A stretch of DNA of 39,238 nt from positions 1 through 39,238 of the forward strand of contig JALTBO010000028.1 in the NCBI GenBank assembly GCA_027075275.1, read 5' to 3'. Position 1 is the first letter of the stretch, and each line of letters opens with the position of its first letter. The stretch is from Desulfurobacteriaceae bacterium (lineage in GTDB: Bacteria > Aquificota > Aquificia > Desulfurobacteriales > Desulfurobacteriaceae). Of this stretch, positions 26,813 through 35,250 are shown in pieces. Both the position numbers and the translations under genes were made by a program. Below the pieces are notes generated by a model. That model was not told where the DNA came from and did no database searches. It saw only the letters and a program-made list of their open reading frames with translations.

Positions 26813-27633
26813 CTTACACCTCCAAGAACAAATAGAACCGGAGCAACGGCCAGAGTGCTGTCTATTCTATCAAGGATCCCCCCGTGGCCGGGAATAATAT
26901 TACCTGAGTCTTTTACTCCAAAGACCCTTTTAAGGGAGCTTTCAAACAGGTCTCCTATCTGAGAAACAACTGTCAGAAGAAACAGAAGAAGGAGAGTTAA
27001 AAAACCAGCAGGGAAAAGGGAAAGCTTAACGGCAATCGGATAAGAGACAAGCGTCCCTGCAACAGAACCGCCTATTGAACCCTCAATAGTTTTTTTAGGA
27101 CTTACAGAAGGGATGAGCTTTCTTCTTCCAAAATACTTACCTACAAGGTAGGCAAACGTATCGGTTGACCAGACAATAGAGATAAGAAGCAAAAGTAACG
27201 GTTTTGACAGACCTGAGAGGGCGAGAATTCCAAAAGTAAGGTAGATGAAGAAGGCAAGCACTGTAAAGAAGTTCTTATCAACTGCTCCGTCAAGTATGAG
27301 AGCATAAGAAAACAAAGAGATAGAAAGGAAGAGCGGAGAGATAAACAGAAGTGATGAGAGGAGAGCCCCCGAGTAAAAAGAGACAGCAAGACTTGTGTAG
27401 AAGTAACTGAGAAGTTTTATCAGCTGTGGAATATAGATAAAGAGGAGAAAGATGAGGGAGAAAATGAGGAGAGCTACAGTTTGATAGCGCTCCAGACGTG
27501 AAAGGGAAAAGAGCTCTAAAACCGATAGAGCTCCTAAAAAGTAAATAAGCAGATGATAAAAGGGCATTGGAACATAGAAAAGAAGGAGTGCATAGAGAAC
27601 AACAATAAAAGCACCTACAACTCTATCTCTCAT
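26809..27633 (-). CDS. cdsA: Phosphatidate cytidylyltransferase
   Basis: Inner-membrane enzyme making CDP-diacylglycerol from phosphatidate and CTP, entry point to all phospholipids. It is 274 residues with about eight membrane helices. The C-terminal signature region is present: DTFAYLVGKYFGRRKLIPSV, then SPKKTIEGSIGG, GDLFESSLKR and KDSGNIIPGHGGILDRIDS. The ATG overlaps the uppS stop (ATGA). uppS-cdsA adjacency is widespread in bacteria. Confidence 0.96.
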   Translation of the reverse strand: MRDRVVGAFIVVLYALLLFYVPMPFYHLLIYFLGALSVLELFSLSRLERYQTVALLIFSLIFLLFIYIPQLIKLLSYFYTSLAVSFYSGALLSSLLFISPLFLSISLFSYALILDGAVDKNFFTVLAFFIYLTFGILALSGLSKPLLLLLISIVWSTDTFAYLVGKYFGRRKLIPSVSPKKTIEGSIGGSVAGTLVSYPIAVKLSLFPAGFLTLLLLFLLTVVSQIGDLFESSLKRVFGVKDSGNIIPGHGGILDRIDSTLAVAPVLFVLGGVS

Positions 27634-28316
27634 TTTATGCCACCGAACCTCCTCTCCCGTCTGGAAAAGTCAGCAATTGCCTTTTTAAACTCCTCCTCTG
27701 TAAAGTCGGGCCAGAGGGTCTCTGTAAACCAGAGTTCCGTGTAGGCAGACTGCCACAGGAGGAAGTTTGAGATGCGGAGCTCCCCGCTGGTTCTGATAAG
27801 AAGATCAAGGTCTGGAAGTTCAGGAATGTAGAGGTAGCGCCTGAAAGTTTTCTGGTCTACAGAGTCAAGACCGCTCTTAAGGATTCTGTTTACGGCATCT
27901 AAAATCTCCTGGCGACCTCCGTAGTTTACGGCAAAAACGGCAGTCATTCCCGTGCAGTGGGCAGTCTGCTCCTCCATCCAGGCAAAACCTTCCTGAAGGT
28001 AGGAGGGGAGCTCCCACAGCCTCCCCATAGCTCTAAACTTAACGTTGTTCTCAAGAAAAAGGTTAAGCTTACTCCTAACGTACTCGTACATAAGAGAAAA
28101 GAGAAAATTGACCTCCTCTTTCGGCCTTTTCCAGTTCTCTGTAGAGAAAGCGTAGAGGGAAAGGTACTTAATTCCCAAGTTACTGGCAGCAATAACTATC
28201 TTCTCTGTAGTTTCTGCTCCCTTCCTGTGCCCCTCTATTCGGGGAAGTCCCCTTTTAACGGCCCAGCGGCCATTACCGTCCATAATAACGCCTACGTGGA
28301 GAGGCAGATTCTCCAT
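27630..28316 (-). CDS. uppS: Isoprenyl transferase (undecaprenyl diphosphate synthase)
   Basis: Cis-prenyltransferase that extends farnesyl diphosphate to the C55 carrier used for peptidoglycan and O-antigen synthesis. The catalytic region is HVGVIMDGNGRWA with Asp13, followed by GHRKGAE. YAFSTENWKRP and LLIRTSGELRISNFLLWQ are also conserved, and LWPDFTEEEF lies near the end. Length (228) is normal. It begins 13 bp after metF. Confidence 0.97.
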   Translation of the reverse strand: MENLPLHVGVIMDGNGRWAVKRGLPRIEGHRKGAETTEKIVIAASNLGIKYLSLYAFSTENWKRPKEEVNFLFSLMYEYVRSKLNLFLENNVKFRAMGRLWELPSYLQEGFAWMEEQTAHCTGMTAVFAVNYGGRQEILDAVNRILKSGLDSVDQKTFRRYLYIPELPDLDLLIRTSGELRISNFLLWQSAYTELWFTETLWPDFTEEEFKKAIADFSRRERRFGGIK

Positions 28317-28329
28317 TTCCCCCTCTATT

Positions 28330-29217
28330 CTAAAACTTATCGTTGTAATCCCTCTGTTCTTTTACAGAATCAATAAAGTTTGCAAGCTCCTGAACCTTAC
28401 CTACCAACATAAAGTGAATACCGCCGGAAAAGTCAAGGCAGGCTCTCGCAACATCTAAAGCAAATTCCCAGCCGTAAGCTGCAGGGTCTAAAGAGGACTC
28501 AAGACCTCTGATTAGAGAATCTGGAACAGAGGTAGGATTAAGCCTCTTCATAAAGTTTGCCATTTTAAGGCTCTTAATAGGAAGAATACCTACTATTGGA
28601 ACTGCCCCAAGGGAGTAAATAAGTCTACTTACCTCCTCTGCCAACCTGATGTCGTAAATGGGCTGGGTCTGAATAAACCGAGCTCCCGCCTTTACCTTCT
28701 TCTCAAGTTTCCAGATTTGAAGTATCTCCGGCCCTGCAAAGGGATTGTAAACAGCACCTATAAACAGATCAACTCCCCCTCTCAGCTCCTTACCGTTTAG
28801 AAGCTGACCCCGGTTAAGTCTTGAAGCAGTCTCTATAAGCTGAACAGAGTCAAGGTCAAAAACAGGTTTAGCATCCGGTTGGTCGCCTAAGGTAGTAAAG
28901 TCCCCGGTCATTAAACAGACGTTCTCTATACCCAAAGCGTAGGCTCCCATCAGTTCAGACTGAAGGGCTATTCTGTTCTTATCCCTGCATGTAAGCTGAA
29001 GAACAGGCTCATATCCGGAATCAAGTAGAAGTTTTGCCATCGGTAGAGGGGCCATCCTTACCATTGAGCGCTGGCAGTCTGTAACGTTAAAGGCATCAAC
29101 CTTTCCCTTCAAAGGTTCTATAGCTTTAATAACCGGCTTCCAGTCAGTTCCTCGGGGAGGTGCAACCTCTGCCGTTATGACAAACCTGCCTGAAACGACT
29201 TTCTCCCTGAAAGACAA
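28330..29217 (-). CDS. metF: Methylenetetrahydrofolate reductase, MetF subunit
   Basis: Flavin TIM-barrel enzyme reducing methylene-THF to methyl-THF. Conserved parts are ITAEVAPPRGTDW, NVTDCQRSMVRMAP, LQLTCRDKNRIALQSELMG, LMTGDFTTLGDQPDAKPVFD and RFIQTQPIYD. At 295 residues it is the short bacterial form without a C-terminal domain. It lies directly after a MetV-type gene (TAG then TTG start, with GGAGG just before), so the pair likely forms the MetVF complex used in methyl-branch C1 metabolism or methionine synthesis. Whether it runs with NADH or ferredoxin cannot be told. Confidence 0.95.
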   Translation of the reverse strand: MSFREKVVSGRFVITAEVAPPRGTDWKPVIKAIEPLKGKVDAFNVTDCQRSMVRMAPLPMAKLLLDSGYEPVLQLTCRDKNRIALQSELMGAYALGIENVCLMTGDFTTLGDQPDAKPVFDLDSVQLIETASRLNRGQLLNGKELRGGVDLFIGAVYNPFAGPEILQIWKLEKKVKAGARFIQTQPIYDIRLAEEVSRLIYSLGAVPIVGILPIKSLKMANFMKRLNPTSVPDSLIRGLESSLDPAAYGWEFALDVARACLDFSGGIHFMLVGKVQELANFIDSVKEQRDYNDKF

Positions 29218-29868
29218 CTACTCCTCCAGAATGAGCTTTCTAGGGTAAACAGACAGAGAGTAGTCTTTAGGTGGAACAGGATTCTTAAGCTTTTTAAGTT
29301 CTCCTATCTGTTCCATTCTTTGGGCAATCTTGTACCAGATGCAGGGGAGATTTGGATCAACCTCACACTTTCCGGCAATGGCTCCTCCACAGGGACCATT
29401 AACCAGAGATTTCGGACAGCGGGCAACGGGGCAGATTCCACCTGTATCTGAAATTACACAGTCTCCACAGGCTATACAGTACTCCTCAAAGTAGCGACCC
29501 TCTCGTTCAGAACCGATAAACAGGGTTGTAACGCCAGTTTTAACGGGAATTGATACGTTTTCAGCTATCAGCTGAGTTCCGGCACCGCAGGCAAGAGAGA
29601 GAATAACTTCTGCGCTCTCCTGAGCCTCTTTGAGGAGACTCTTTGCTGAATGGTCAAGCCTTTCCAGAACGCAGGTTCCGCCGGGGCTTTTAACTCCTAC
29701 AACTTTGAAACCTTTAAGTTCAAGGTAACCAGCAATTCGGTAAGCCTCTCTGAGCCCTCCATTTTTACACCTTGCAGACCCAAGCTGACAGCCAATTATG
29801 TAAACCCGTTTAAACCCTGATAGAGAACGGATTATCTCATCCAAAGGTTTTAGTTTAACAGTTACCAA
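29218..29868 (-). CDS. metV: MetV-type iron-sulfur partner of methylenetetrahydrofolate reductase
   Basis: A 216-residue protein of the MTHFR C-terminal (zinc/Fe-S) family, known as MetV in acetogens. It has a Rossmann-like front half (VYIIGCQLGSARCKNGG, LSLACGAGTQLIAE) and a cysteine-rich second half: CIACGDC, GGICPVARCPKS, NGPCGGAIAGKCEVD and NLPCIW. That is enough cysteines for a [4Fe-4S] cluster and a zinc site. It is required with MetF for methylene-THF reduction in the Wood-Ljungdahl methyl branch. The TTG start has GGAGG five bases upstream. It is the first gene of a nine-gene transcript reaching the two-component system. Confidence 0.9.
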   Translation of the reverse strand: MVTVKLKPLDEIIRSLSGFKRVYIIGCQLGSARCKNGGLREAYRIAGYLELKGFKVVGVKSPGGTCVLERLDHSAKSLLKEAQESAEVILSLACGAGTQLIAENVSIPVKTGVTTLFIGSEREGRYFEEYCIACGDCVISDTGGICPVARCPKSLVNGPCGGAIAGKCEVDPNLPCIWYKIAQRMEQIGELKKLKNPVPPKDYSLSVYPRKLILEE

Positions 29869-29946
29869 TAGAACCTCCCAACAGGTATAACAAGGGTGGT
29901 ATTCTACTATAAAGTTATGGAAAGTTTCTGGGACAGGAGTTTTTAA

Positions 29947-29967
29947 GGGAGCTCCGCCTGAGCTCCC
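29947..29967. other. Hairpin made from two GAGCTC palindromes, possible terminator
   Basis: GGGAGCTC (29947-29954) and GAGCTCCC (29960-29967) form a perfect 8-bp stem with loop CGCCT. It lies in the 149-bp gap between the end of the SurA-like gene and the metV start. No clear T run follows on the minus strand (TTAAAAACTCC), so intrinsic termination is uncertain. The rest of the gap is AT-rich and may hold the metV promoter, but no convincing -35/-10 pair was found. Confidence 0.55.
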
Positions 29968-30017
29968 CGTTAAAGTTCAGCTTAACTGAGAAAAAGATTC
30001 AACAAAACAGAAATGAC

Positions 30018-30866
30018 CTACATATAGACCTTTACGCTGGCACTTCTCTTAAGCCTATCAAGGTAATCTTTCAGGGCTTTCTGGAACTTCATCATGTAAA
30101 GCTGCTGCCTTATCTTATCCCTATCGCAGTGCCCTTTTTCCTCCGACTTTACGTAAACGATGTAAAAACCACTGGAGGTTCTGACAAGCTTATAGTTCCC
30201 GGGCTTTACGCTCCAAACGGCCTGATCTAAAGGTTTTATCAGCATTCCCGGAGTGACCTTACCGATGTGACCTCCCCTTGAAGCCGTCTCTCTATCCTCC
30301 GAGAGCTCCCTCGCTACCTTTTCAAACGGGACACCGTTTGAGAGGAGCTCCATAGCCTTATCAGCCACAGAACGGCTCTTTGTGTAGATGTAGTAAACGT
30401 CCCTAACAGGTTTCCCTTCCTCTTTTTGACAGACCATCTCAACTTCGCCGTCTGAAACAGAAACATTTGACTTTACGTCACGGGCAATAAGCTTTGCAAT
30501 CAAAAGCTGCTCCCTTATTTTCTCTTTCAGGTCATCCAGAGTAAGGCCTTCCTTCTGAAGCAGTTGAGAAAGCTCCTTCTCACTCTCTATACCGTTCCTT
30601 TTCATAAAGTCCTTCAGGGCTCTTTCAACCTCCGAATCCGAGACTTTTATTCCCTCAGATTTTGCCTGTGTAACGAGTATCTCCTTCTCAATCAATCTAT
30701 CCCTTGCCACTCTTAGATCAGGAATACCGTTCTCCCTGGCATAGGAAACGATATCGCTGTAGAGTATAGGCTCCCCGTTAACCACAGCAGCTATGTAATC
30801 AACAACTTTTGCCTGAGAAGAGAGAGTAGCCAACAGGAAAAACAGAAGGAAAACTGCAAAACGCAC
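30018..30866 (-). CDS. surA: SurA-like periplasmic peptidyl-prolyl isomerase/chaperone
   Basis: A 282-residue exported protein. The signal peptide is MRFAVFLLFFLLATLSSQA. A SurA N-terminal domain follows (DYIAAVVNGEPILYSDI, then DRLIEKEILVTQAKSEGI). A parvulin isomerase domain comes next (YYIYTKSRSVADKAMELL, ARELSEDRETASRGGHIG, VWSVKPGNY, SGFYIVYV). Role: folding of outer-membrane proteins in the periplasm. I chose the GTG at 30866, six bases after GGAGG, because it gives a normal signal peptide. A longer reading from 30917 adds 17 residues with no support. It follows a related chaperone gene. Confidence 0.9.
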   Translation of the reverse strand: MRFAVFLLFFLLATLSSQAKVVDYIAAVVNGEPILYSDIVSYARENGIPDLRVARDRLIEKEILVTQAKSEGIKVSDSEVERALKDFMKRNGIESEKELSQLLQKEGLTLDDLKEKIREQLLIAKLIARDVKSNVSVSDGEVEMVCQKEEGKPVRDVYYIYTKSRSVADKAMELLSNGVPFEKVARELSEDRETASRGGHIGKVTPGMLIKPLDQAVWSVKPGNYKLVRTSSGFYIVYVKSEEKGHCDRDKIRQQLYMMKFQKALKDYLDRLKRSASVKVYM

Positions 30867-30953
30867 CTTTAACCTCCGAAAACGGTTTGTAGCTCTGAAG
30901 GAACACTTCAAAAACAATCATTATTCTGCATTCTGCCAATTTTTCTCTAATCT

Positions 30954-31505
30954 CTACTTCACGTAAATCTCAACCTTTGATTTCTTCTCAAGCTGAGAAA
31001 CGTAGCTGTTCAGCTCTTTTCTAAAAAGTTCCTGCTCCTTCTGCTGCTTTAAACTCTGAATAATAAACGGTTTCAGCGCACTATAGGGAACCGGTTTACC
31101 GTTTGCATCTGTAAACCTCGCTTTATTCTTTTCGTAGAAAGCCTTTGCTTCGCTATCTGAAACTTCAACTTTATTCAGATTGATGTGTTTCTTCAGGAGT
31201 GCCTGAACAAGAATACGTTTCTTCATAAGGGCAATTTCTTTCTGAACTTCTGGGTCTTTCTCAATACCCTCCTTCAGGGCTTCCTGGTAGAGGAGCTCCT
31301 CTTTTACCATATTGTTAAGGAGCTGCTTTTTAAACTGAGGGTTGTTCTCAAGAGTCTTATAGCTTGGAGGAAGAGACTTCACAACCTCTTTGAAATCTTT
31401 CTCGGTTATAGATTTACCGTTCACCTTTGCCAAAATCTTCTCAGCGGCAAGGGCAGAACCTACAAGGGATAGGGCTACAGATAGGGCAATCAGTGATTTT
31501 CTCAA
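30954..31505 (-). CDS. SurA/PrsA N-terminal-type chaperone lacking a parvulin domain
   Basis: A 184-residue exported protein. The signal peptide is MRKSLIALSVALSLVGSALA. The SurA_N-like domain has ILAKVNGKSITEKDFKEVV, QLLNNMVKEELLYQEALKEG and VSDSEAKAFYEKNKARF. The chain then goes straight to the closing helices (FIIQSLKQQKEQELFRKELN), with no room for a parvulin domain, so it should be a holdase without isomerase activity. I chose the TTG at 31505 with GGAGG five bases upstream; the longer reading from 31580 would hide the signal peptide. It precedes the SurA-like gene, so the two may act together. Confidence 0.87.
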   Translation of the reverse strand: MRKSLIALSVALSLVGSALAAEKILAKVNGKSITEKDFKEVVKSLPPSYKTLENNPQFKKQLLNNMVKEELLYQEALKEGIEKDPEVQKEIALMKKRILVQALLKKHINLNKVEVSDSEAKAFYEKNKARFTDANGKPVPYSALKPFIIQSLKQQKEQELFRKELNSYVSQLEKKSKVEIYVK

Positions 31506-31557
31506 CTTATCCTCCGTAAAGTTTATTTGGGGTAAAGTTAGTTTACTCCCAATCCGA

Positions 31558-31585
31558 TTGCAAAGATAGGGTCCAAGCATAATTT
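31558..31585 (+). promoter_or_regulatory. Possible promoter of the yceD-rpmF-fatty acid operon
   Basis: TTGCAA (31558-31563), 16-bp spacer, TAATTT (31580-31585). Start would be near 31592, giving a leader of about 35 bases before ATG 31626. TTGCAA is self-complementary, so the same box could serve the divergent chaperone gene with TAACTT 17 bp away on the other strand. Weak consensus match. Confidence 0.35.
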
Positions 31586-31625
31586 TATGGACCGAATTTT
31601 CCTTAACCCGATTCAGGTGAAAGAG

Positions 31626-32138
31626 ATGAAAAGGAAGGTTAACCTTAACGAGATAACGGCAAAGGAGCCGTTAAAAGTAAAGACAGAAATACAGCCCTCT
31701 GTTATGAACCTGCCGAAGGAGGAGATAAGCAGGTCCTCTCCGTTTAAAGTGGAAATTGAGATACAGAAAAAACCGGCAGGTTATCAGGTCAAAGGACACA
31801 TAAGCGGAGAGGTTGAACTTACCTGTAGCAGGTGCTTAAAAAAGTTTAAACACCACGTTGACCAGGACTTTGATTATAAAATTCTCCCCACCTCTGAAAT
31901 AGCAGGTGGAGAGATTAAAGGGAGCGACCTTGATATAAAATTCTCCGACGAAACCGTTTTAGACCTTGCAGAGGTTGTAGAGGAACAGATACTCCTAAAC
32001 CTGCCAGTAAAACCGGTGTGCAGCGATGAGTGTAAAGAAGTTCACTATACAGAGTGGACAGAAGAGAGTGGAAGTAAAGAAGTTGATAAAAGGTGGGAGA
32101 AACTTAAAGAGTTTAAAAATAAACTAAAAAAGGAGTGA
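31626..32138 (+). CDS. yceD: YceD/DUF177 family protein
   Basis: A protein of 170 residues in the DUF177 family, commonly encoded right before rpmF, as here. In bacteria and plastids the family is linked to 23S rRNA accumulation or ribosome assembly. Cysteine pairs CSRC and CSDEC could bind a metal. The C-terminal part is Lys/Glu rich. I chose ATG 31626: AGGTGA lies five bases upstream and the start MKRKVNLNEI fits the family. An in-frame ATG at 31587 would add 13 residues but falls on the proposed promoter start and has no ribosome-binding site. Confidence 0.88.
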   Translation: MKRKVNLNEITAKEPLKVKTEIQPSVMNLPKEEISRSSPFKVEIEIQKKPAGYQVKGHISGEVELTCSRCLKKFKHHVDQDFDYKILPTSEIAGGEIKGSDLDIKFSDETVLDLAEVVEEQILLNLPVKPVCSDECKEVHYTEWTEESGSKEVDKRWEKLKEFKNKLKKE

Positions 32139-32141
32139 GGT

Positions 32142-32321
32142 ATGGCAGTTCCAAAGAGAAAAGTCTCAAGGACGAGAAGGGACAAGCGGAGAACTCACTG
32201 GAAGGCAAAAAACCCTGCCATCTCTGTATGCCCCAACTGTCTTCAACCCAAGCTTCCCCATAGGGTATGTAAGCACTGTGGTTACTACAACGGCAGGACT
32301 GTTTTAGAGGTTGAGGAGTAA
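32142..32321 (+). CDS. rpmF: 50S ribosomal protein L32
   Basis: A 59-residue ribosomal protein. It starts [17 protein letters not shown], the standard L32 opening, and carries a zinc-ribbon with CPNC and CKHC. AGGAGTGAGG precedes the ATG. It follows yceD by three bases and its TAA directly abuts the plsX ATG. The yceD-rpmF-plsX-fabH order is the classical bacterial arrangement tying ribosome and fatty acid synthesis. Confidence 0.98.
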   Translation: MAVPKRKVSRTRRDKRRTHWKAKNPAISVCPNCLQPKLPHRVCKHCGYYNGRTVLEVEE

Positions 32322-33326
32322 ATGAGAATTGTTCTGGACGCTATGGGGGGTGATTTCGCCCCCCAGGTCCCTGTTGTAGGAGCAGTTCAGGCAGCTAAAG
32401 AGTTGGGAACAGAAGTAATTTTAGTCGGAGACAGGGAAAAGATAGAGAAGGAGCTCTCCCGGCTTTCCTACCCTGAAAACCTGATAAGAGTGGTCCACGC
32501 CGAAGACGCCGTTCCAATGGACGAACAGCCGGCAAAAGCCCTGAAAAGGAAAAACTCCTCTGTTCACATGGGGCTGAAGCTGGTAAAGGAAGGTGAAGCT
32601 GATGCTTTCGTCAGCGCAGGGAATACAGGAGCTGTAATGGCCATTGCCCTCTTTACCGTGGGAAGGCTGAAGGGAATTGAGAGGCCGGCCATCTCCACAA
32701 TTCTTCCAAATTTGAAAGGGCACACCTTCCTTTTAGACGTTGGAGCAAACGTGGACTGTAAACCCCATCATCTTCTTCAGTTTGCGGTAATGGGAAGCGC
32801 ATACGCCCGTTATGTTTTAGGCGATGAAAACCCAAAAGTGGGCCTTCTCAACATAGGAGAAGAAGAGGGCAAGGGAAACGAACTGACAAAAGAGGCATAC
32901 AGACTCTTAAAAGAAGCAAAGGAGAAAGGCTTAAACTTCATTGGGAACGCTGAAGGAAGGGATATATACTCTGGGGAGTTTGACGTTATTGTTTGCGACG
33001 GCTTCGTGGGAAACGTTGCCCTCAAATTGAGTGAAAGTCTGGCCAAAATACTGGCAAAGATCCTGAAAGAGGAAATTGAAAAACACTTTATTTCTAAAAT
33101 AGGAGCTCTGGCACTTAAGCCGGCCATAAAGGGTTTTAAAAAGAGGATAGACTACGCAGAGTGGGGCGGAGCTCCTCTCCTGGGCATAAAAGCTCCTGTT
33201 ATAATTTCTCACGGGAGCTCCAACGCAAAGGCGATAAAAAACGCCATCAGAACGGCAACACAGTTTGTAGAGTCGGAGCTCAACAGCCATATAGAGGAAG
33301 AAATAGAAAAGCTGATGGGTAGATAA
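32322..33326 (+). CDS. plsX: Phosphate acyltransferase PlsX
   Basis: Converts acyl-ACP to acyl phosphate, the donor for PlsY in phospholipid synthesis. It is 334 residues, typical length. Conserved parts are IVLDAMGGDFAP at the start, SAGNTGAVMA, LLDVGANVDCKP, VGLLNIGEEEGKGNE, DVIVCDGFVGNVALK and the late GGAPLLGIKAPVIISHGSS. It abuts rpmF upstream and fabH downstream with no spacer. Confidence 0.97.
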   Translation: MRIVLDAMGGDFAPQVPVVGAVQAAKELGTEVILVGDREKIEKELSRLSYPENLIRVVHAEDAVPMDEQPAKALKRKNSSVHMGLKLVKEGEADAFVSAGNTGAVMAIALFTVGRLKGIERPAISTILPNLKGHTFLLDVGANVDCKPHHLLQFAVMGSAYARYVLGDENPKVGLLNIGEEEGKGNELTKEAYRLLKEAKEKGLNFIGNAEGRDIYSGEFDVIVCDGFVGNVALKLSESLAKILAKILKEEIEKHFISKIGALALKPAIKGFKKRIDYAEWGGAPLLGIKAPVIISHGSSNAKAIKNAIRTATQFVESELNSHIEEEIEKLMGR

Positions 33327-34271
33327 ATGGGTGTAAAGATAGTCTCCACAGGCTCTTACGTTCCCGACAGAGTTCTTACAAACTTTGACCTTGAGAAAAT
33401 GGTTGACACCTCCGACCAGTGGATAACAACCAGAACAGGAATTAAAGAGAGAAGAATAAGTGAAGGAGAAACAACGTCAGACATGGCCGCTGAAGCGGCA
33501 GCAAGAGCCATAGAGGGTAAGACCAGCCCCGAAGACATAGAGCTGATAGTAGTTGCAACTGCTACTCCCGACGCTTTCTTTCCGTCAACGGCGTGCAAAG
33601 TTCAGTCAAAATTAGGAAACAGAGGAGCAGCAGCATTTGATATATCTGCAGCCTGCACAGGATTTATATACGGCCTTTACATAGTTGACTCAATAATGAG
33701 AAGTAAAGGAATAAAGAGAGCTCTCCTTATAGGAGCAGAAAGGTTCTCAAAAATACTCAACTGGCAGGACAGAACAACCTGCATACTGTTTGGAGACGGA
33801 GCAGGAGCAGTTCTCATTGAACAGAGCGATGAAGAAGGGATTTTAGGGTTTGATCTGGGAGCAGACGGCTCCTACGGGGAGCTCTTAGTGGCTCCGTCTG
33901 TAGGTTCAAACGAAAAACCGCCCCACTACCTCAGAATGAAGGGAAACGAGGTATTCAAAGTAGCTGTAAGAACAATGGTTGAATCTGCCCAAAAGGTCTT
34001 AGAAAAAACAGGCATTTCCCCCGACGAAATAGCACTCTTAGTTCCCCATCAGGCAAACGTAAGAATCATAAAGGCAGTGGCAGAAAGGCTTAAAATACCT
34101 GAAGACAAAGTTTTTATAAACCTCAACCGTTACGGGAACACAAGCGCAGCTTCCATTCCCATAGCCCTAGACGAAGCAGTTAAAAGCGGAAAAGTGAAAA
34201 AGGGCGACAAAGTACTCATGGTAGCTTTTGGCGGAGGGTTCACCTGGGGTTCCTGTATAGTAGAGATATAA
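33327..34271 (+). CDS. fabH: 3-oxoacyl-ACP synthase III (FabH)
   Basis: Condenses acetyl-CoA with malonyl-ACP to start fatty acid synthesis. Catalytic triad: Cys110 (SAACTGFIYG), His240 (LVPHQANVRI) and Asn270 (NRYGNTSAASIP). It has GDGAGAVLIE in the middle and the closing AFGGGFTWGS. Length (314) is normal. It lies between plsX and fabK. Confidence 0.97.
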   Translation: MGVKIVSTGSYVPDRVLTNFDLEKMVDTSDQWITTRTGIKERRISEGETTSDMAAEAAARAIEGKTSPEDIELIVVATATPDAFFPSTACKVQSKLGNRGAAAFDISAACTGFIYGLYIVDSIMRSKGIKRALLIGAERFSKILNWQDRTTCILFGDGAGAVLIEQSDEEGILGFDLGADGSYGELLVAPSVGSNEKPPHYLRMKGNEVFKVAVRTMVESAQKVLEKTGISPDEIALLVPHQANVRIIKAVAERLKIPEDKVFINLNRYGNTSAASIPIALDEAVKSGKVKKGDKVLMVAFGGGFTWGSCIVEI

Positions 34272-34289
34272 AGGTAAACAGGAGGGAGA

Positions 34290-35240
34290 ATGTTAAGGAC
34301 AAGGGTCTGTGAAATACTGGGAATTGAATACCCGATCCTACAGGGGGGAATGGCCTGGATTGCCGATGCTGAGCTGGCTGCAGCTGTATCAAACGCCGGA
34401 GGTTTAGGAATAATAGCCGGCGGAAGTAGAAGCGCAGAGGAGCTCCGTCAGGAAATACGCAAGTGTAAAGAGTTAACAGACAAACCCTTCGGCGTAAACA
34501 TAATGTTGATGATGCCAAACGCCGAGGAGATAATTCAGGTCTGTTTAGATGAAGAGGTCCCGGTAGTCACAACGGGAGCAGGAAACCCCGGAAAGTACAT
34601 ACCGGCCTTTAAAGAAAAGGGAATAAAAGTTATACCGGTAGTTGCAAACGACGCCCTTGCAAAAAGAATGGAAAGAATAGGGGTTGATGCTGTTATAGCT
34701 GAAGGTATGGAAGCTGGAGGCCACATCGGAAAACTGACGACGATGGTTCTCATACCGTCAATAGTAAAGGCAGTTAAAATTCCCGTCATTGCAGCAGGAG
34801 GAATAGCCTTAGGAGAACAGGCAGCCGCAGCCTTTGTTCTGGGAGCAGAAGGAGTTCAGGTAGGAACAAGGTTCCTTGCAGCAAAGGAGTGCAACGTTCA
34901 CCCCAAGTATAAAGAGAGAATCCTAAAAGCAAGGTTCAACCAGGTTACAGTTACAGGAATAACCACAGGGCACCCGGTTAGGCTCCTTGAGAACAAACTG
35001 ACGAAGAAGTTTGCCGAGCTTGAGTTTTCGGGAACTCCCAAAGAGGAACTGGAGGAGCTTGGAAGGGGAAGATTAAGACTTGCTGCTGAAAGTGGCGATG
35101 TTGAGTGGGGTTCTGTAATGGCCGGACAGGTAGTTGGATACGTAAACAAGGAGGAAACCGCCGAAGAAATAGTCAGAGATATAATGGAAGGAGCGGAGCG
35201 AACTCTTAAAAACATCTGCAACCGCTTCTTCAACTGCTGA
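34290..35240 (+). CDS. fabK: Enoyl-ACP reductase II, FabK type (FMN-dependent)
   Basis: A 316-residue flavin TIM-barrel protein of the FabK/nitronate monooxygenase superfamily. Motifs are [36 protein letters not shown], the FabK-typical [10 protein letters not shown] and [19 protein letters not shown]. The position right after fabH and plsX supports the final reductase of fatty acid elongation instead of FabI. GGAGGG precedes the ATG. A nitronate monooxygenase is the alternative, but context disfavours it. Confidence 0.93.
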   Translation: MLRTRVCEILGIEYPILQGGMAWIADAELAAAVSNAGGLGIIAGGSRSAEELRQEIRKCKELTDKPFGVNIMLMMPNAEEIIQVCLDEEVPVVTTGAGNPGKYIPAFKEKGIKVIPVVANDALAKRMERIGVDAVIAEGMEAGGHIGKLTTMVLIPSIVKAVKIPVIAAGGIALGEQAAAAFVLGAEGVQVGTRFLAAKECNVHPKYKERILKARFNQVTVTGITTGHPVRLLENKLTKKFAELEFSGTPKEELEELGRGRLRLAAESGDVEWGSVMAGQVVGYVNKEETAEEIVRDIMEGAERTLKNICNRFFNC

Positions 35241-35250
35241 GGAGAGAGAG

